Origin: Crossiella sp. S99.2
GTDB lineage: Bacteria > Actinomycetota > Actinomycetes > Mycobacteriales > Pseudonocardiaceae
DNA length: 64,000 bases
Direction: 5' to 3'
Assembly (NCBI RefSeq): GCF_023094165.1
Contig: NZ_JALMDK010000011.1
Location: forward strand, 62,001-126,000
The notes beneath the pieces are model-generated. The model worked only from the letters and a program-made list of their open reading frames with translations, was not told the DNA's origin and did not search any database. The translations under genes and the position numbers were made by a program. Shown one piece after another: positions 32,845 through 40,884 of the stretch (positions are counted from its first letter, which is position 1; the number at the start of each line of letters is the position of its first letter).

Positions 32845-34331
32845 CGCCGGATCACCCTGGCCAGGAACCGGCCGGCCGCCCTGGCCGGTTTGCCGATGAC
32901 GGCGAACACGATGCAGGCGACCAGCACCGCGCCCCAGTCGATGAAGATCGCCACCAGCACCAGGGCGGCCAGCGCGAGGAAGTTGACCAGGCAGCCCCAG
33001 CCGACCTGCCATTGCACTGGGCCACCGAGGAACCAGCGGGTGTGCACCACGGTCATCAGCACCGGGGCGAGCAACACGGTCGGTAGGAACACCACCGGTC
33101 CGACCTCGCGGCCGGCGGGCAGGATCAGGTAGGCCACGGTGGGGATCAGAGCCAGGCACAACAGGATCAGCGCGCTGACCGACTGGACCCCGGCCCTGGC
33201 TGATTCGTCGTTGGGTCCGTTGGTGGACAGGAAGACCCGGTTGACCTCGTCCAGCAGCCCGTCGATCGCCGCGCGGTCAGCGGGTTCGGTGGTCACCGCG
33301 CGGAGCTGGAGCAGTTCGCGCACGGCGTCGGCGAAGCGGTTGGCGTTGAGCAGGGTGTGCACCTGCCGGAGCACCCCGGATTCGGCCAGGTTGGCCCGGT
33401 TCTGCTCGATGGCGGTCCTGGTGTCCTTGTCCACGGCCACTTCCACCGCCGCGGCCAGCAACTCCTCCGTCTGGGCCAGTTCGACGCCCTCGGCCATCGC
33501 GCAGTTGTTGAGCAGCACCGCGACCGAGTCCCGGAACCGGTCCGCCCGCCAGAACCGGCGCCGCGGCAACGCGATGTCCAGCCAGTCCAGCAACGGGATC
33601 AGCTCGGCCACCGCCCGCCGCCCGGCCTCGGCCGGTTCCTCCGCCCGCTGCAACGCGCCCAGTTCCTCGTGCAGCGCCTCTCCGCGGACCAGCTCCGCCT
33701 CGGCCGCCAGAACACGCGCCTGGTCGGCCAGTTCCGGTTCGACCGCCCAGACCTCCAGCAGCGCGATCAGCTCGGCGTCCCGGTTCGCGGCGGCGAGGGC
33801 GACCTGCGGCCCGAGCAGCGCGGCCGCGAACCCGTCCCGCAAACCGTCCACAGTGGACTCGTCAAGCCGCCGGTCCCGCAATGCCCGTACCCGGTACCCG
33901 ACGTGCCCCCAGAAGTCCTGGTGCGCCAACGCCTCCGCCCAGGCCCGCGCGGCCTCGGTCCACCGGCGTGCCCGGTCCGGTCCACGCACCGCGTCCTGCT
34001 CTTCGAGGTCCAGGATCTCCGCGTGCGCCCGGATCGCCGCGTCGTGCAGCCGGTGCGCCTCGGCCGGGCAACCGCAGTCCCCCGGCTCGCCCCAGTGCCA
34101 GAACAGTTCGGCGACCAGGCGCTGCTCGGTCTGTTCCAGGAGGTCGAAAGCGGCCCGCAGCAACGGATCCGGCGCCGCGGTGAGGGCCTGCTGCCGTCGC
34201 TGCCGCACCAGCCGTCCTGGCGCGTCGGTCGGCACACCGGTACGGAGGAAGGGGTTCTGCCGGTAGAGGTCGGCGCGGGCCACCGCGTGCAGCCGGGCGG
34301 CCGCGGTCCCGGCCCGGTCCAGGCCGGTCAT
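32841..34331 (-). CDS. Membrane protein with degenerate J-like domain and CGCP...H motif (paralogue B)
   Basis: A 496-residue protein. Residues ~22-70 resemble a J-domain (Y-R-Q-N-P-F-L-R-T-G-V-P-T-D-A, then A-F-D-L-L-E-Q-T-E-Q-R-L) but the HPD tripeptide is absent. Next come G-E-P-G-D-C-G-C-P-x3-H and H-D-x3-R-A-H, a possible metal site. The middle is helical; three or four membrane helices fill the last ~110 residues, and the tail is basic. It shares the 17-residue block R-A-L-R-D-R-R-L-D-E-S-T-V-D-G-L-R with the upstream paralogue. Start overlaps that gene's stop (TGATG). Role as a co-chaperone is inference. Confidence 0.72.
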   Translation of the reverse strand: MTGLDRAGTAAARLHAVARADLYRQNPFLRTGVPTDAPGRLVRQRRQQALTAAPDPLLRAAFDLLEQTEQRLVAELFWHWGEPGDCGCPAEAHRLHDAAIRAHAEILDLEEQDAVRGPDRARRWTEAARAWAEALAHQDFWGHVGYRVRALRDRRLDESTVDGLRDGFAAALLGPQVALAAANRDAELIALLEVWAVEPELADQARVLAAEAELVRGEALHEELGALQRAEEPAEAGRRAVAELIPLLDWLDIALPRRRFWRADRFRDSVAVLLNNCAMAEGVELAQTEELLAAAVEVAVDKDTRTAIEQNRANLAESGVLRQVHTLLNANRFADAVRELLQLRAVTTEPADRAAIDGLLDEVNRVFLSTNGPNDESARAGVQSVSALILLCLALIPTVAYLILPAGREVGPVVFLPTVLLAPVLMTVVHTRWFLGGPVQWQVGWGCLVNFLALAALVLVAIFIDWGAVLVACIVFAVIGKPARAAGRFLARVIRR

Positions 34332-35875
34332 CAGTCCATCACCGACAGCACAATCTGACCCAGCGGCACGGTCGCCACCAGCGCGAGCAGGAACGCGCCC
34401 AGCGCGGTCAGCAACATCGCCGGTCCCTGGCCACCCCACAGCACCGCGAGGACCACCCCCACCGGGACCAGCCCGGTCACCACGGCGCCGACCCGGCTCC
34501 AGCTGGCCATCGGTCCGTACCGGAACCAGTCGGCCTGCACCACGGTCACCGGCAGTACCGACACCAGCGCGGTCGCGATCCCGAGGTCCCGGGAAGCCAT
34601 GCCCAGGGCGGCCCCGATCCAGGTCAGCCCGGCGACGAACCAGAGGCACACCGCCGCCTGGGCCAGCCACCCGGCGGACCGCGGCGGACGGCGGACCGGC
34701 GCCGGGCCGGCAGTGAACCAGGACCGCCCGAGCTGGGCGAGCAAGCTCTCCAGCAGCGCGATGTCCCCGGGGGCGACGGCCTTCGCCCGCAGTTCCCGCA
34801 ACCGCTTGACCGCCCCGAGGTGGTTGCCCACCTTGACCAGGGTGATCGCTGCCTCGATCTGCCCGTGCAGCGACTCGCTGACCTGTGCCTGTTGGTTCTC
34901 CTCAATGCGGCGCCGGGTATCCGGGTCGATGGCCAGCCGGATGGCGTGTTCCAGCAGTTGCCTGGCTTGCCGCTGGTTCCGATCGTCGTCCAGAGCGAGC
35001 GCGCTGTTGTTGAGCAGCACCGCGGCCTGATCGCGCACCCGGGCCGCCCGCCGGAACCGGTCGGCGGGCACCGCGCGTTCCAGCAGGTCCACCATGGGCA
35101 CCAGTTCGTTGAGCGCGAGTTCGGCCGCCGCACCGCTGTGCCCGCGGTCCAGCTGCTCGCGCAGCGCACTGGTCAACGCCTTGGTCCGGTCCAGCACCGG
35201 CTCGGCCGCGCGCAGCCTGGCGTCGTAGACCAGGTCCCCGTCCAGATCCCACACCTCCAGCAGTTCCATCAGCACCGGCTCCTGCCTGGTGCGCGCCAAG
35301 GCCACCTGCGGCTCCAGCAGCGCCTGCCCGATCACCGCCCGCAGACCGTCCACAGTGGACTCGTCAAGCCGCCGGTCGCGCAGCGCCCGCATCCGGTGGG
35401 CGAGGTGCCGCCAGAACGCGTCCTGTTCCACCGCGTCCAGCCAGGCGTCGGCGGCGTCGGTCCACCGGTCCACCCGGTCCTCGCCGCGCACCGCCAGCGC
35501 CGCCTCCAGGTCCAGGATCTCGGCGTGCGCGCGGATCGCGTCGTCGTGCGCCTGATGGATCTCGACCGGGCAGCCGCACTCCCCCGGCTCGCCCCACCAC
35601 CAGAACAGCTCGGCGATCAACCGCTGCTCCGGCTGCTCCAGCACCTCAAAAGCGGCCTTGACCTGTTGTGGCGTAGCGGTTTCCGGCAGCGGCAGCCGGG
35701 CGTCGGCGGCGCCGTCCGGCCGGAGCTGGAGCAGCTGACGTCGTTGCCGCAGCACCTTGGCCGCGGCGTCGGTGGGCAGGCCGGTGACCCGGAACGGGTT
35801 GCGCAGGTACACCTCGGGTCCGGCCGCGGCCAGTAGCCGCCTGCTCGCGCTGCCCGCGCGGTCGGGGGCGCTCAC
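34331..35875 (-). CDS. Membrane protein with degenerate J-like domain and CGCP...H motif (paralogue A)
   Basis: A 514-residue paralogue of the next gene in the operon. Residues ~22-90 read Y-L-R-N-P-F-R-V-T-G-L-P-T-D-A-A, an arm of helix, then V-K-A-A-F-E-V-L-E-Q-P-E-Q-R-L, which resembles helices I and III of a J-domain; no HPD is present. G-E-C-G-C-P-V-E-I-H and H-D-D-A-I-R-A-H follow. The C-terminus has four predicted membrane helices (~395-510). GTG at 35875 overlaps the kinase stop (GTGA). The two paralogues probably form a hetero-complex; inference. Confidence 0.72.
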   Translation of the reverse strand: MSAPDRAGSASRRLLAAAGPEVYLRNPFRVTGLPTDAAAKVLRQRRQLLQLRPDGAADARLPLPETATPQQVKAAFEVLEQPEQRLIAELFWWWGEPGECGCPVEIHQAHDDAIRAHAEILDLEAALAVRGEDRVDRWTDAADAWLDAVEQDAFWRHLAHRMRALRDRRLDESTVDGLRAVIGQALLEPQVALARTRQEPVLMELLEVWDLDGDLVYDARLRAAEPVLDRTKALTSALREQLDRGHSGAAAELALNELVPMVDLLERAVPADRFRRAARVRDQAAVLLNNSALALDDDRNQRQARQLLEHAIRLAIDPDTRRRIEENQQAQVSESLHGQIEAAITLVKVGNHLGAVKRLRELRAKAVAPGDIALLESLLAQLGRSWFTAGPAPVRRPPRSAGWLAQAAVCLWFVAGLTWIGAALGMASRDLGIATALVSVLPVTVVQADWFRYGPMASWSRVGAVVTGLVPVGVVLAVLWGGQGPAMLLTALGAFLLALVATVPLGQIVLSVMD

Positions 35876-36954
35876 ATCACCACCCCCCGCCGCCACAGCT
35901 CGACCCGGTAGCCGTGCCGCCTGCGCGCGCACGGGCAGCGGCGCACCGCCCGGTCCAGTTCGGCCGCCGCTTCGGCCAGCCCACCGGGTCGCCGGGCCAG
36001 CGCGAGCGCCCTGGTCGCCTGGGTCTGGGCGGCGGCGTGTTCGGGGCCGTGGTCGCACTCCGGCGGTCGCGGCGGGGGTTCGGGGCGGCGGGGCGGGGTG
36101 GCCGGGGCGTGCCGCGCGCGCAGGCGCTCGGCGAGTTCCATGGCGTGGCTGATCCGTTGCCGCGGGTCGAGTTCCAGGGTGGCGAGCACGATGCGGTCCA
36201 GTTCGGGGTCGACGGTGTCGTTGAAGTGGCTCGGCGGGCGGGCCGGGCGGTCGAAGCGGGACAGCGAGAAGGAGTCCAGCCTGCCGCCGTCGGAGTAGGG
36301 GAAGTGGTGGGTGAGCAGGACGTAGGCGATGGTGCCCAGCGACCACACGTCACTGGCCCGCGAGTAGCCCAGCAGCCGCTGCACCTCCGGGGCCATGAAG
36401 GCGAAGGTGCCCTGCGCGCTGGCCAGCTGGGTGACCGGATCGGCGTGCTTGGACAGGCCGAAATCACTGAGCAGCACCCGCCGCCTGCCCCGGCTGTCGA
36501 AGCCGATCAGCGCGTTGGCCAGGGTCAGATCCCGGTGCAGGACAGGGGGTTCCTGCTGGTGCGCGGCCACCATGCCCGCGGTCATCTGCTCGATCACGTC
36601 CACCGCGACATCCAGTGGCACCACGCCGTTGGTGTACTCGCCGAGCAGCCGGTGCAGGCTGCCGCCGGGCAGGTACTCCATGGTGAAGTAGCCGCGCACG
36701 CCCTCGGCGGTGCGGATCATGCCCGCGTCGAAGACCCGCACGATGTTGGGGTGCCCCAGCCGGGACAGCAGCTGGGCCTCGCCGAGCAGCTTGCGGGTCT
36801 CCGCGTCCGAGGCGAGGTGCTTGAACACCTTCATCGCCTGCCGCCCGAGCACCTCGTGCCACACCCGGTACACCTCGGCGTAGGCGCCCTGGCCCAGTGG
36901 CTGCTGCACCACCAGGCGGTCGCCGACCACATCGCCCGGCGCGAGCAGGCCCAT
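35872..36954 (-). CDS. Cytoplasmic Ser/Thr protein kinase with variant catalytic loop
   Basis: A 360-residue kinase, without membrane helix. G-Q-G-A-Y-A-E-V, A-M-K-V-F, the catalytic loop L-H-R-D-L-T-L-A-N, D-F-G and A-P-E are visible within residues ~12-270. The Lys normally two residues after the catalytic Asp (HRDLK) is Thr, which occurs in some active and some inactive kinases. The C-terminal ~80 residues are Pro-rich, then contain C-D-H-G-P-E-H and R-R-C-P-C-A-R-R-R-H, a possible zinc site. Start ATG overlaps the FHA stop (TGATG). Second gene of the operon. Confidence 0.85.
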   Translation of the reverse strand: MGLLAPGDVVGDRLVVQQPLGQGAYAEVYRVWHEVLGRQAMKVFKHLASDAETRKLLGEAQLLSRLGHPNIVRVFDAGMIRTAEGVRGYFTMEYLPGGSLHRLLGEYTNGVVPLDVAVDVIEQMTAGMVAAHQQEPPVLHRDLTLANALIGFDSRGRRRVLLSDFGLSKHADPVTQLASAQGTFAFMAPEVQRLLGYSRASDVWSLGTIAYVLLTHHFPYSDGGRLDSFSLSRFDRPARPPSHFNDTVDPELDRIVLATLELDPRQRISHAMELAERLRARHAPATPPRRPEPPPRPPECDHGPEHAAAQTQATRALALARRPGGLAEAAAELDRAVRRCPCARRRHGYRVELWRRGVVM

Positions 36955-37349
36955 CAGTCCGCGCCCCGGTCCGGCGAGACCCGCAGGCGGTAGCCGATCC
37001 GGGTCACCGTCTCCAGGATCCGCGGCCGCGCCCAGTCGTAGCGCAGGTAGGGCCCGGCGGTGGGCCCGGACAGCGGCGCGGGGCCGGTGACGTGCGGGTC
37101 GATGAAGGTCAGTTCCCAGTAGGAGGGTTCGCCTTCCGGGGTCATCTCGCCGAGGATCAGCAGCCGGTCGCCGTGCCGCAGCTGCCTGCGGCCGAGCAGC
37201 CTGCGGGTGCCGCCGTCCCGGCGCAGCAGGGTGCCGTTGACGCTGTCGTTGTCGGTGACCGACCACAATCCCAGCGCCAGGTCGAGCGTGCAGTGCAACC
37301 GCCCGACCCAGCGCTGCGGAGACCGGACCCGGAGCCTTGTTCCGCTCAC
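36954..37349 (-). CDS. FHA domain protein, first gene of the kinase-Hsp70 operon
   Basis: About 131 residues. G-R-L-H-C-T-L-D-L, then W-S-V-T-D-N-D-S-V-N-G-T-L-L and L-R-H-G-D-R-L-L-I-L, form the FHA core, which binds phosphothreonine peptides; the usual S-R-x-H is G-R-L-H here. The C-terminal ~40 residues are an extra, basic tail. An upstream in-frame ATG (37475) exists, but the added region has codon use unlike a gene, so GTG at 37349 after GGGGGG is preferred; start uncertain. The obvious ligand is the product of the adjacent kinase. Confidence 0.75.
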   Translation of the reverse strand: MSGTRLRVRSPQRWVGRLHCTLDLALGLWSVTDNDSVNGTLLRRDGGTRRLLGRRQLRHGDRLLILGEMTPEGEPSYWELTFIDPHVTGPAPLSGPTAGPYLRYDWARPRILETVTRIGYRLRVSPDRGAD

Positions 37350-37549
37350 CGCCGCGCCCCCTCCCGCATCGAGCCTCGGCCGATGTGACGGACTGCCGGA
37401 ACCCGATGACACCGGGGACCAGGCGAGCCACATCGAATCCGCATCGACTTCAGTGCGGGCAGTCTGCCGCCGCACCGCCGGGAGCCTTCCCGGGACGGCG
37501 GCGCCGGGACAGGGGGTTGGCAGCTACGGGACAGCGGCCGGTGGCGGAC
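37350..37549. other. 200 bp gap upstream of the FHA-kinase-Hsp70 operon
   Basis: Should hold the operon promoter. CCGGGA (37478-37483) and TCCCGG (37488-37493) form a hairpin that may terminate the DUF1918 transcript. No clear -10/-35 pair for the operon was found. Confidence 0.4.
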
Positions 37550-37741
37550 TCACGGCTCGGTGCGCGGCCGCACTACGCAGTCCGGACCGGGCATCATGAT
37601 CGACTCGTGGCCGTCCTCGGCGCGGACGCGGTAGGGCGGGGTGCCGTCGGCGCCGAGCACCTCGACCACTTCCAGGACCCGGTTGCTGGTGCCGACGATC
37701 CGGCCGTGCACGGTGAGCTGATCCCCAATGCTGGCGCGCAT
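37550..37741 (-). CDS. DUF1918 small protein
   Basis: A 63-residue protein with the complete DUF1918 pattern: I-G-D-Q-L-T-V-H-G near the start, E-V-L-G-A-D-G-T-P-P-Y-R-V-R and P-G-P-D-C-V-V at the end. It is a small SH3-like beta protein common in actinobacteria, of unknown function. GAGGGAG precedes the ATG at 37741. It lies 143 bp downstream of the phosphotransferase gene on the same strand. Confidence 0.85.
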   Translation of the reverse strand: MRASIGDQLTVHGRIVGTSNRVLEVVEVLGADGTPPYRVRAEDGHESIMMPGPDCVVRPRTEP

Positions 37742-37884
37742 GCCTACTCCCTCGCGGTGGTTGATGTGGCGGTAGGTGACCTGGCGGTGGGTGACGTGCT
37801 TTCAGCATCGCCTGTGCCCCAGCGGCACCACAGGCCCTCATGGGGTGAACCAGCAGGTCAGAGTGGTTGCGTGCACACGCACGC

Positions 37885-38838
37885 TCAGCGCAGGGTGTCC
37901 CAGGAGCGGCGGAGCTGGGTGAGCCGCTCGTCGAGGTAGGCGGCGGTGGCGCGCGGGCCGGTGGGCAGCACCCGCCGGGTCAGTTCCAGTGCGGTGGACC
38001 AGAGTTGTTCGACCAGGTCCAGGTAGGGCAGCGCGGCCAGGTCGGCCGGGGTGAGGTGGCGGACCTCGTCGTAGCCCTGGTGGAAGTAGTCCCACAGGTC
38101 GCTGCGGCTGGACCGGTCGAAGCGGTACAGCCGGACGTGGTCCCAGGCCCGCCAGCCGGGGGCGGCCAGGTCGAAGTCGTAGAAGGCGAACTGGCCGTCC
38201 TGGTCCACCACCACGTTGTCGATGCTGACATCGCCGTGGCAGATGCCGAAGTCCAGGCCCTGCCCCGCCAACTCGGAGAGCCGGTTCCGGCAGGCGGCCG
38301 TGACCTGGGAGAGCAACGTCTTGTCCGCGCGCCGCGGGCGGTGGCCGCGGATCAGCGCGACCGGCTCCTCCAGGGTGCGGCGCAGGTCGTACGGGCGGGC
38401 GCCCTCGGTCCGGTCGAATCCGGCGGTGGCCTCGTGCAGCCAGGCCAGTGCCCGCCCGAAATCCCGGTAGTTGGTCGAGGTGAACGGCCGTCGTGGCTGC
38501 TCACCGGGCACGTACTCGGTGACCAGCACACAGCGTTGCCCGGCCGCGGTGCTGACCATCCCGCACGGCGCGCCGTCCAGGCGCGGCACCGGCCGGGACA
38601 CCGCGGCGCCCCGGTCGGCCAGGTGCGCCAGCAGCGCGGCCTCCCAGGCGACCTCCGGCGCGGTGCGCCAGCTCGCCCCGTACACCTTGATCACATACCG
38701 CTGGCCGTGGTGGGTCAGCAGGAACACGTCGTTGGTGTGCGAGCGGACCAGCCGCGGCCGGGTGGCGCCCGGCAGGCCGTAGTCGTCCAGCAGCGCGGTG
38801 ATCGCGGCGAGATCGACCCTGGCCATCGGGGCGCTCAC
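37885..38838 (-). CDS. Aminoglycoside phosphotransferase (APH)-family kinase
   Basis: A 317-residue APH/ChoK-fold kinase. V-I-K-V-Y (ATP Lys), I-C-H-G-D-V-S-I-D-N-V (catalytic loop) and F-Y-D-F-D (metal-binding) are visible. The family phosphorylates small hydroxyl compounds; the substrate is not indicated and antibiotic resistance should not be assumed. GTG at 38838 begins 4 bp after the prcA stop, so it is probably the last gene of the proteasome operon; an ATG at 38826 is the alternative start. It takes the place next to prcA where pafA usually lies. Confidence 0.78.
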   Translation of the reverse strand: MSAPMARVDLAAITALLDDYGLPGATRPRLVRSHTNDVFLLTHHGQRYVIKVYGASWRTAPEVAWEAALLAHLADRGAAVSRPVPRLDGAPCGMVSTAAGQRCVLVTEYVPGEQPRRPFTSTNYRDFGRALAWLHEATAGFDRTEGARPYDLRRTLEEPVALIRGHRPRRADKTLLSQVTAACRNRLSELAGQGLDFGICHGDVSIDNVVVDQDGQFAFYDFDLAAPGWRAWDHVRLYRFDRSSRSDLWDYFHQGYDEVRHLTPADLAALPYLDLVEQLWSTALELTRRVLPTGPRATAAYLDERLTQLRRSWDTLR

Positions 38839-38842
38839 ACGG

Positions 38843-39637
38843 CTACTTGGAATCCTCGCCGTTGCCCTCGGCCGGTGTCTCGGCCTTGGGCTCGGCCGCC
38901 GGTTCCGCCGCGGGCGGCAGCAGCGCTTCCAGTGCCGCACCGGTGATCCGGCGGAACTTGCGCCGCGGCCGGGTGCGCTCCAGCACCGCGACCTCCAGCA
39001 GCTTCACACCCAGTTCCTTGGGCTTGTCACTGGCCGCGGCCGCGGAACCGACCCTGGCGGGCGCGGCGGCGGTGGCCTTGAGCGCGGTCACCGCGACCGG
39101 CACGGCCTCGGCCAGGGTCATGCCCTCGCGGTAGGCGTCCTTCATCGCGGTGCTGATCGCCTCGGCCTGCCCGCCCATCACCATGTAGTTGGGCTCATCG
39201 CTGATCGAGCCGTCGTAGGTGAGCCGGTAGAGCTGGTCGGTCTCGGCGGTCTCGCCGACCTCGGCCACGCAGATCTCCACCTCGAACGGCTTGAGCTGCT
39301 CGGTGAAGATGGTGCCCAGCTGGGAGGCGTAGGTGTTGGCCAGCGCCCGCGCGGTGACATCACGCCGGTCGTAGGCGTAGCCGCGCACGTCGGCGTAGCG
39401 GATGCCCAGCGTGCGCAGCGCCTCGAACTCGCTGTAGCGGCCGACCGCGGCGAAGCCGATCCGGTCGTAGATCTCGGAGACCTTGTGCAGGGTGGTCGAG
39501 GGGTTCTCCGCCACGAACAGCACACCGTCGGTGTAGGTCAGCACGACCACGCTGCGGCCGCGGGCGATGCCCTTGCGGGCCAGCTCCGACCGGTCCCGCA
39601 TCACCTGCTCGGCGGAGGCGTACAACGGCATCGTCAC
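38843..39637 (-). CDS. prcA: 20S proteasome alpha subunit
   Basis: A 264-residue proteasome alpha subunit. The N-terminus M-P-L-Y-A-S-A-E-Q-V-M-R-D-R-S-E-L-A-R-K-G gates the axial pore; R-S-V-V-V-L-T-Y-T-D-G-V opens the alpha fold, and G-Y-A-Y-D-R-R-D-V is typical. There is no catalytic Thr, as expected. The C-terminal ~40 residues are an acidic, Ala/Glu-rich tail. Assembles seven-membered rings that cap the beta rings and dock the ATPase Arc. GTG 39637 is preceded by GGGAG; 52 bp after prcB. Confidence 0.95.
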   Translation of the reverse strand: MTMPLYASAEQVMRDRSELARKGIARGRSVVVLTYTDGVLFVAENPSTTLHKVSEIYDRIGFAAVGRYSEFEALRTLGIRYADVRGYAYDRRDVTARALANTYASQLGTIFTEQLKPFEVEICVAEVGETAETDQLYRLTYDGSISDEPNYMVMGGQAEAISTAMKDAYREGMTLAEAVPVAVTALKATAAAPARVGSAAAASDKPKELGVKLLEVAVLERTRPRRKFRRITGAALEALLPPAAEPAAEPKAETPAEGNGEDSK

Positions 39638-39689
39638 GGTGGTAACTCCCGGCTTGAGTGTCGACGACTGGGCTGGTTACGGAGACGGC

Positions 39690-40544
39690 TCAGCCGCCGG
39701 GGTTGGCCATCCGGCCTTGCACGACCGCCTCGGCCACCGCCTTGGTGGCTTCCTCGGTCCACTTGGTGGCGCCCGCCTCGGCGGTGATGGTCACGACCAT
39801 CGGGTAGATCCGCCTGGTCAGGTCGGGCCCGCCGGTGGCGGTGTCGTCGTCGGCGGCGTCGTAGAGCGCCTCGACCGCGGTGCGCACCGCGGTGTCCGCG
39901 TCGGCGGCCGGGTCGAACTTCTTCTTCAGCGCGGCCTTGGCGAACACCGAGCCGGAGCCGATGGCGTGATAGCCCTGATGCTCGTCGGCGCGGCTGCCGG
40001 TGATGTCGTAGGAGACGATCCGGGCGGCACGCTCGGGGTCGGCCGCGTCGGGGTCGAAGCCCACGAACAGCGGCAGCACGGCCAGGCCCATCATGGCCGC
40101 GTCCAGGTTGCCCCGGACCATGGTGCCCAGCTTGTTGGCCTTGCCGTCCAGGGACAGCGAGACGCCCTCGATCTTCTCGTAGTGCTCCAGCTCCACCGCG
40201 AAGAGCCGGACCAGCTCCACGGCCAGTCCGGCCACACCGGCGATGCCGACGGCCGAGTGGTCGTCGGTGACGAAGACCTTCTCGATGTCCCGCTGCGCGA
40301 TGATGTTGCCCTGGGTGGCCCGGCGATCGCCGGCCAGCAGCACACCGCCCTTGAAGGTCGCGGCCACGATGGTGGTGCCATGCGTGACCGCGCCCGTCAC
40401 CGGTGCCTCCGGCGGAAAACGCCGGCCCGGCAGCAGATCGGGCGCCGCCTGGCCAAGAAACTCACTGAAGGACACCGCCCCCGGCGCGAAGTAGGCAGGG
40501 TGCAGGGCCGCGCCCGGGTAGTTCCGGGCCGACGTGTTCTCCAT
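39690..40544 (-). CDS. prcB: 20S proteasome beta subunit (proteolytic)
   Basis: A 284-residue precursor. Cleavage before Thr57 (T-H-G-T57-T-I-V-A) removes a 56-residue propeptide and frees the nucleophile Thr. The conserved Asp (A-G-D-R-R-A-T) and Lys-type residues of the beta active site and G-S-G-S-V-F-A near the end are present. Forms the inner rings of the core that degrade pupylated proteins. Lies 57 bp after pup in the pup-prcB-prcA order typical of actinobacteria. Confidence 0.95.
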   Translation of the reverse strand: MENTSARNYPGAALHPAYFAPGAVSFSEFLGQAAPDLLPGRRFPPEAPVTGAVTHGTTIVAATFKGGVLLAGDRRATQGNIIAQRDIEKVFVTDDHSAVGIAGVAGLAVELVRLFAVELEHYEKIEGVSLSLDGKANKLGTMVRGNLDAAMMGLAVLPLFVGFDPDAADPERAARIVSYDITGSRADEHQGYHAIGSGSVFAKAALKKKFDPAADADTAVRTAVEALYDAADDDTATGGPDLTRRIYPMVVTITAEAGATKWTEEATKAVAEAVVQGRMANPGG

Positions 40545-40601
40545 CGGCTGTCTTCGTCTCCTGGTGCGGTGTGCGGCTGGGACAGAGGTGGACGAGCGGG
40601 G

Positions 40602-40796
40602 CTACTGCCCGCCCTTCTGCACGTAGGCGCGCACGAAGTCCTCGGCGTTCTCCTCCAGGACGTCGTCGATCTCGTCGAGGATCGCGTCTACATCCTCGCC
40701 GAGCTTCTCCCGACGTTCCTGACCAGCGCCGCCAGCCTCCGCCGACTCGTCGTCGCCGTCGCCGCCACCCTGCTTCTGGACCTGCTCCTGTGCCAT
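40602..40796 (-). CDS. pup: Prokaryotic ubiquitin-like protein Pup
   Basis: A 64-residue, acidic, disordered modifier ending in G-G-Q. The C-terminal Gln must be deamidated to Glu by Dop before ligation to lysines of substrates. The helix E-D-V-D-A-I-L-D-E-I-D-D-V-L-E is the Arc/Mpa coiled-coil binding region. ATG at 40796; first of the pup-prcB-prcA group, 88 bp after dop. Confidence 0.95.
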   Translation of the reverse strand: MAQEQVQKQGGGDGDDESAEAGGAGQERREKLGEDVDAILDEIDDVLEENAEDFVRAYVQKGGQ

Positions 40797-40884
40797 TTCG
40801 CCTCCCCGTTGGTTGGCCTGCCCGCAACATTACCGACCATGACCGACAAGGTGGAGACACCGGTCAGGTCTGTAACCAAGAAGA

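Noticed and set aside
37350..37475. N-terminal extension of the FHA protein
   Set aside because: Third-position GC is clearly lower than in the rest of the gene and it adds no domain.
37885..38838. APH-family gene as an antibiotic-resistance gene
   Set aside because: APH-fold motifs alone do not show drug modification; the position next to prcA suggests a conserved metabolic gene.
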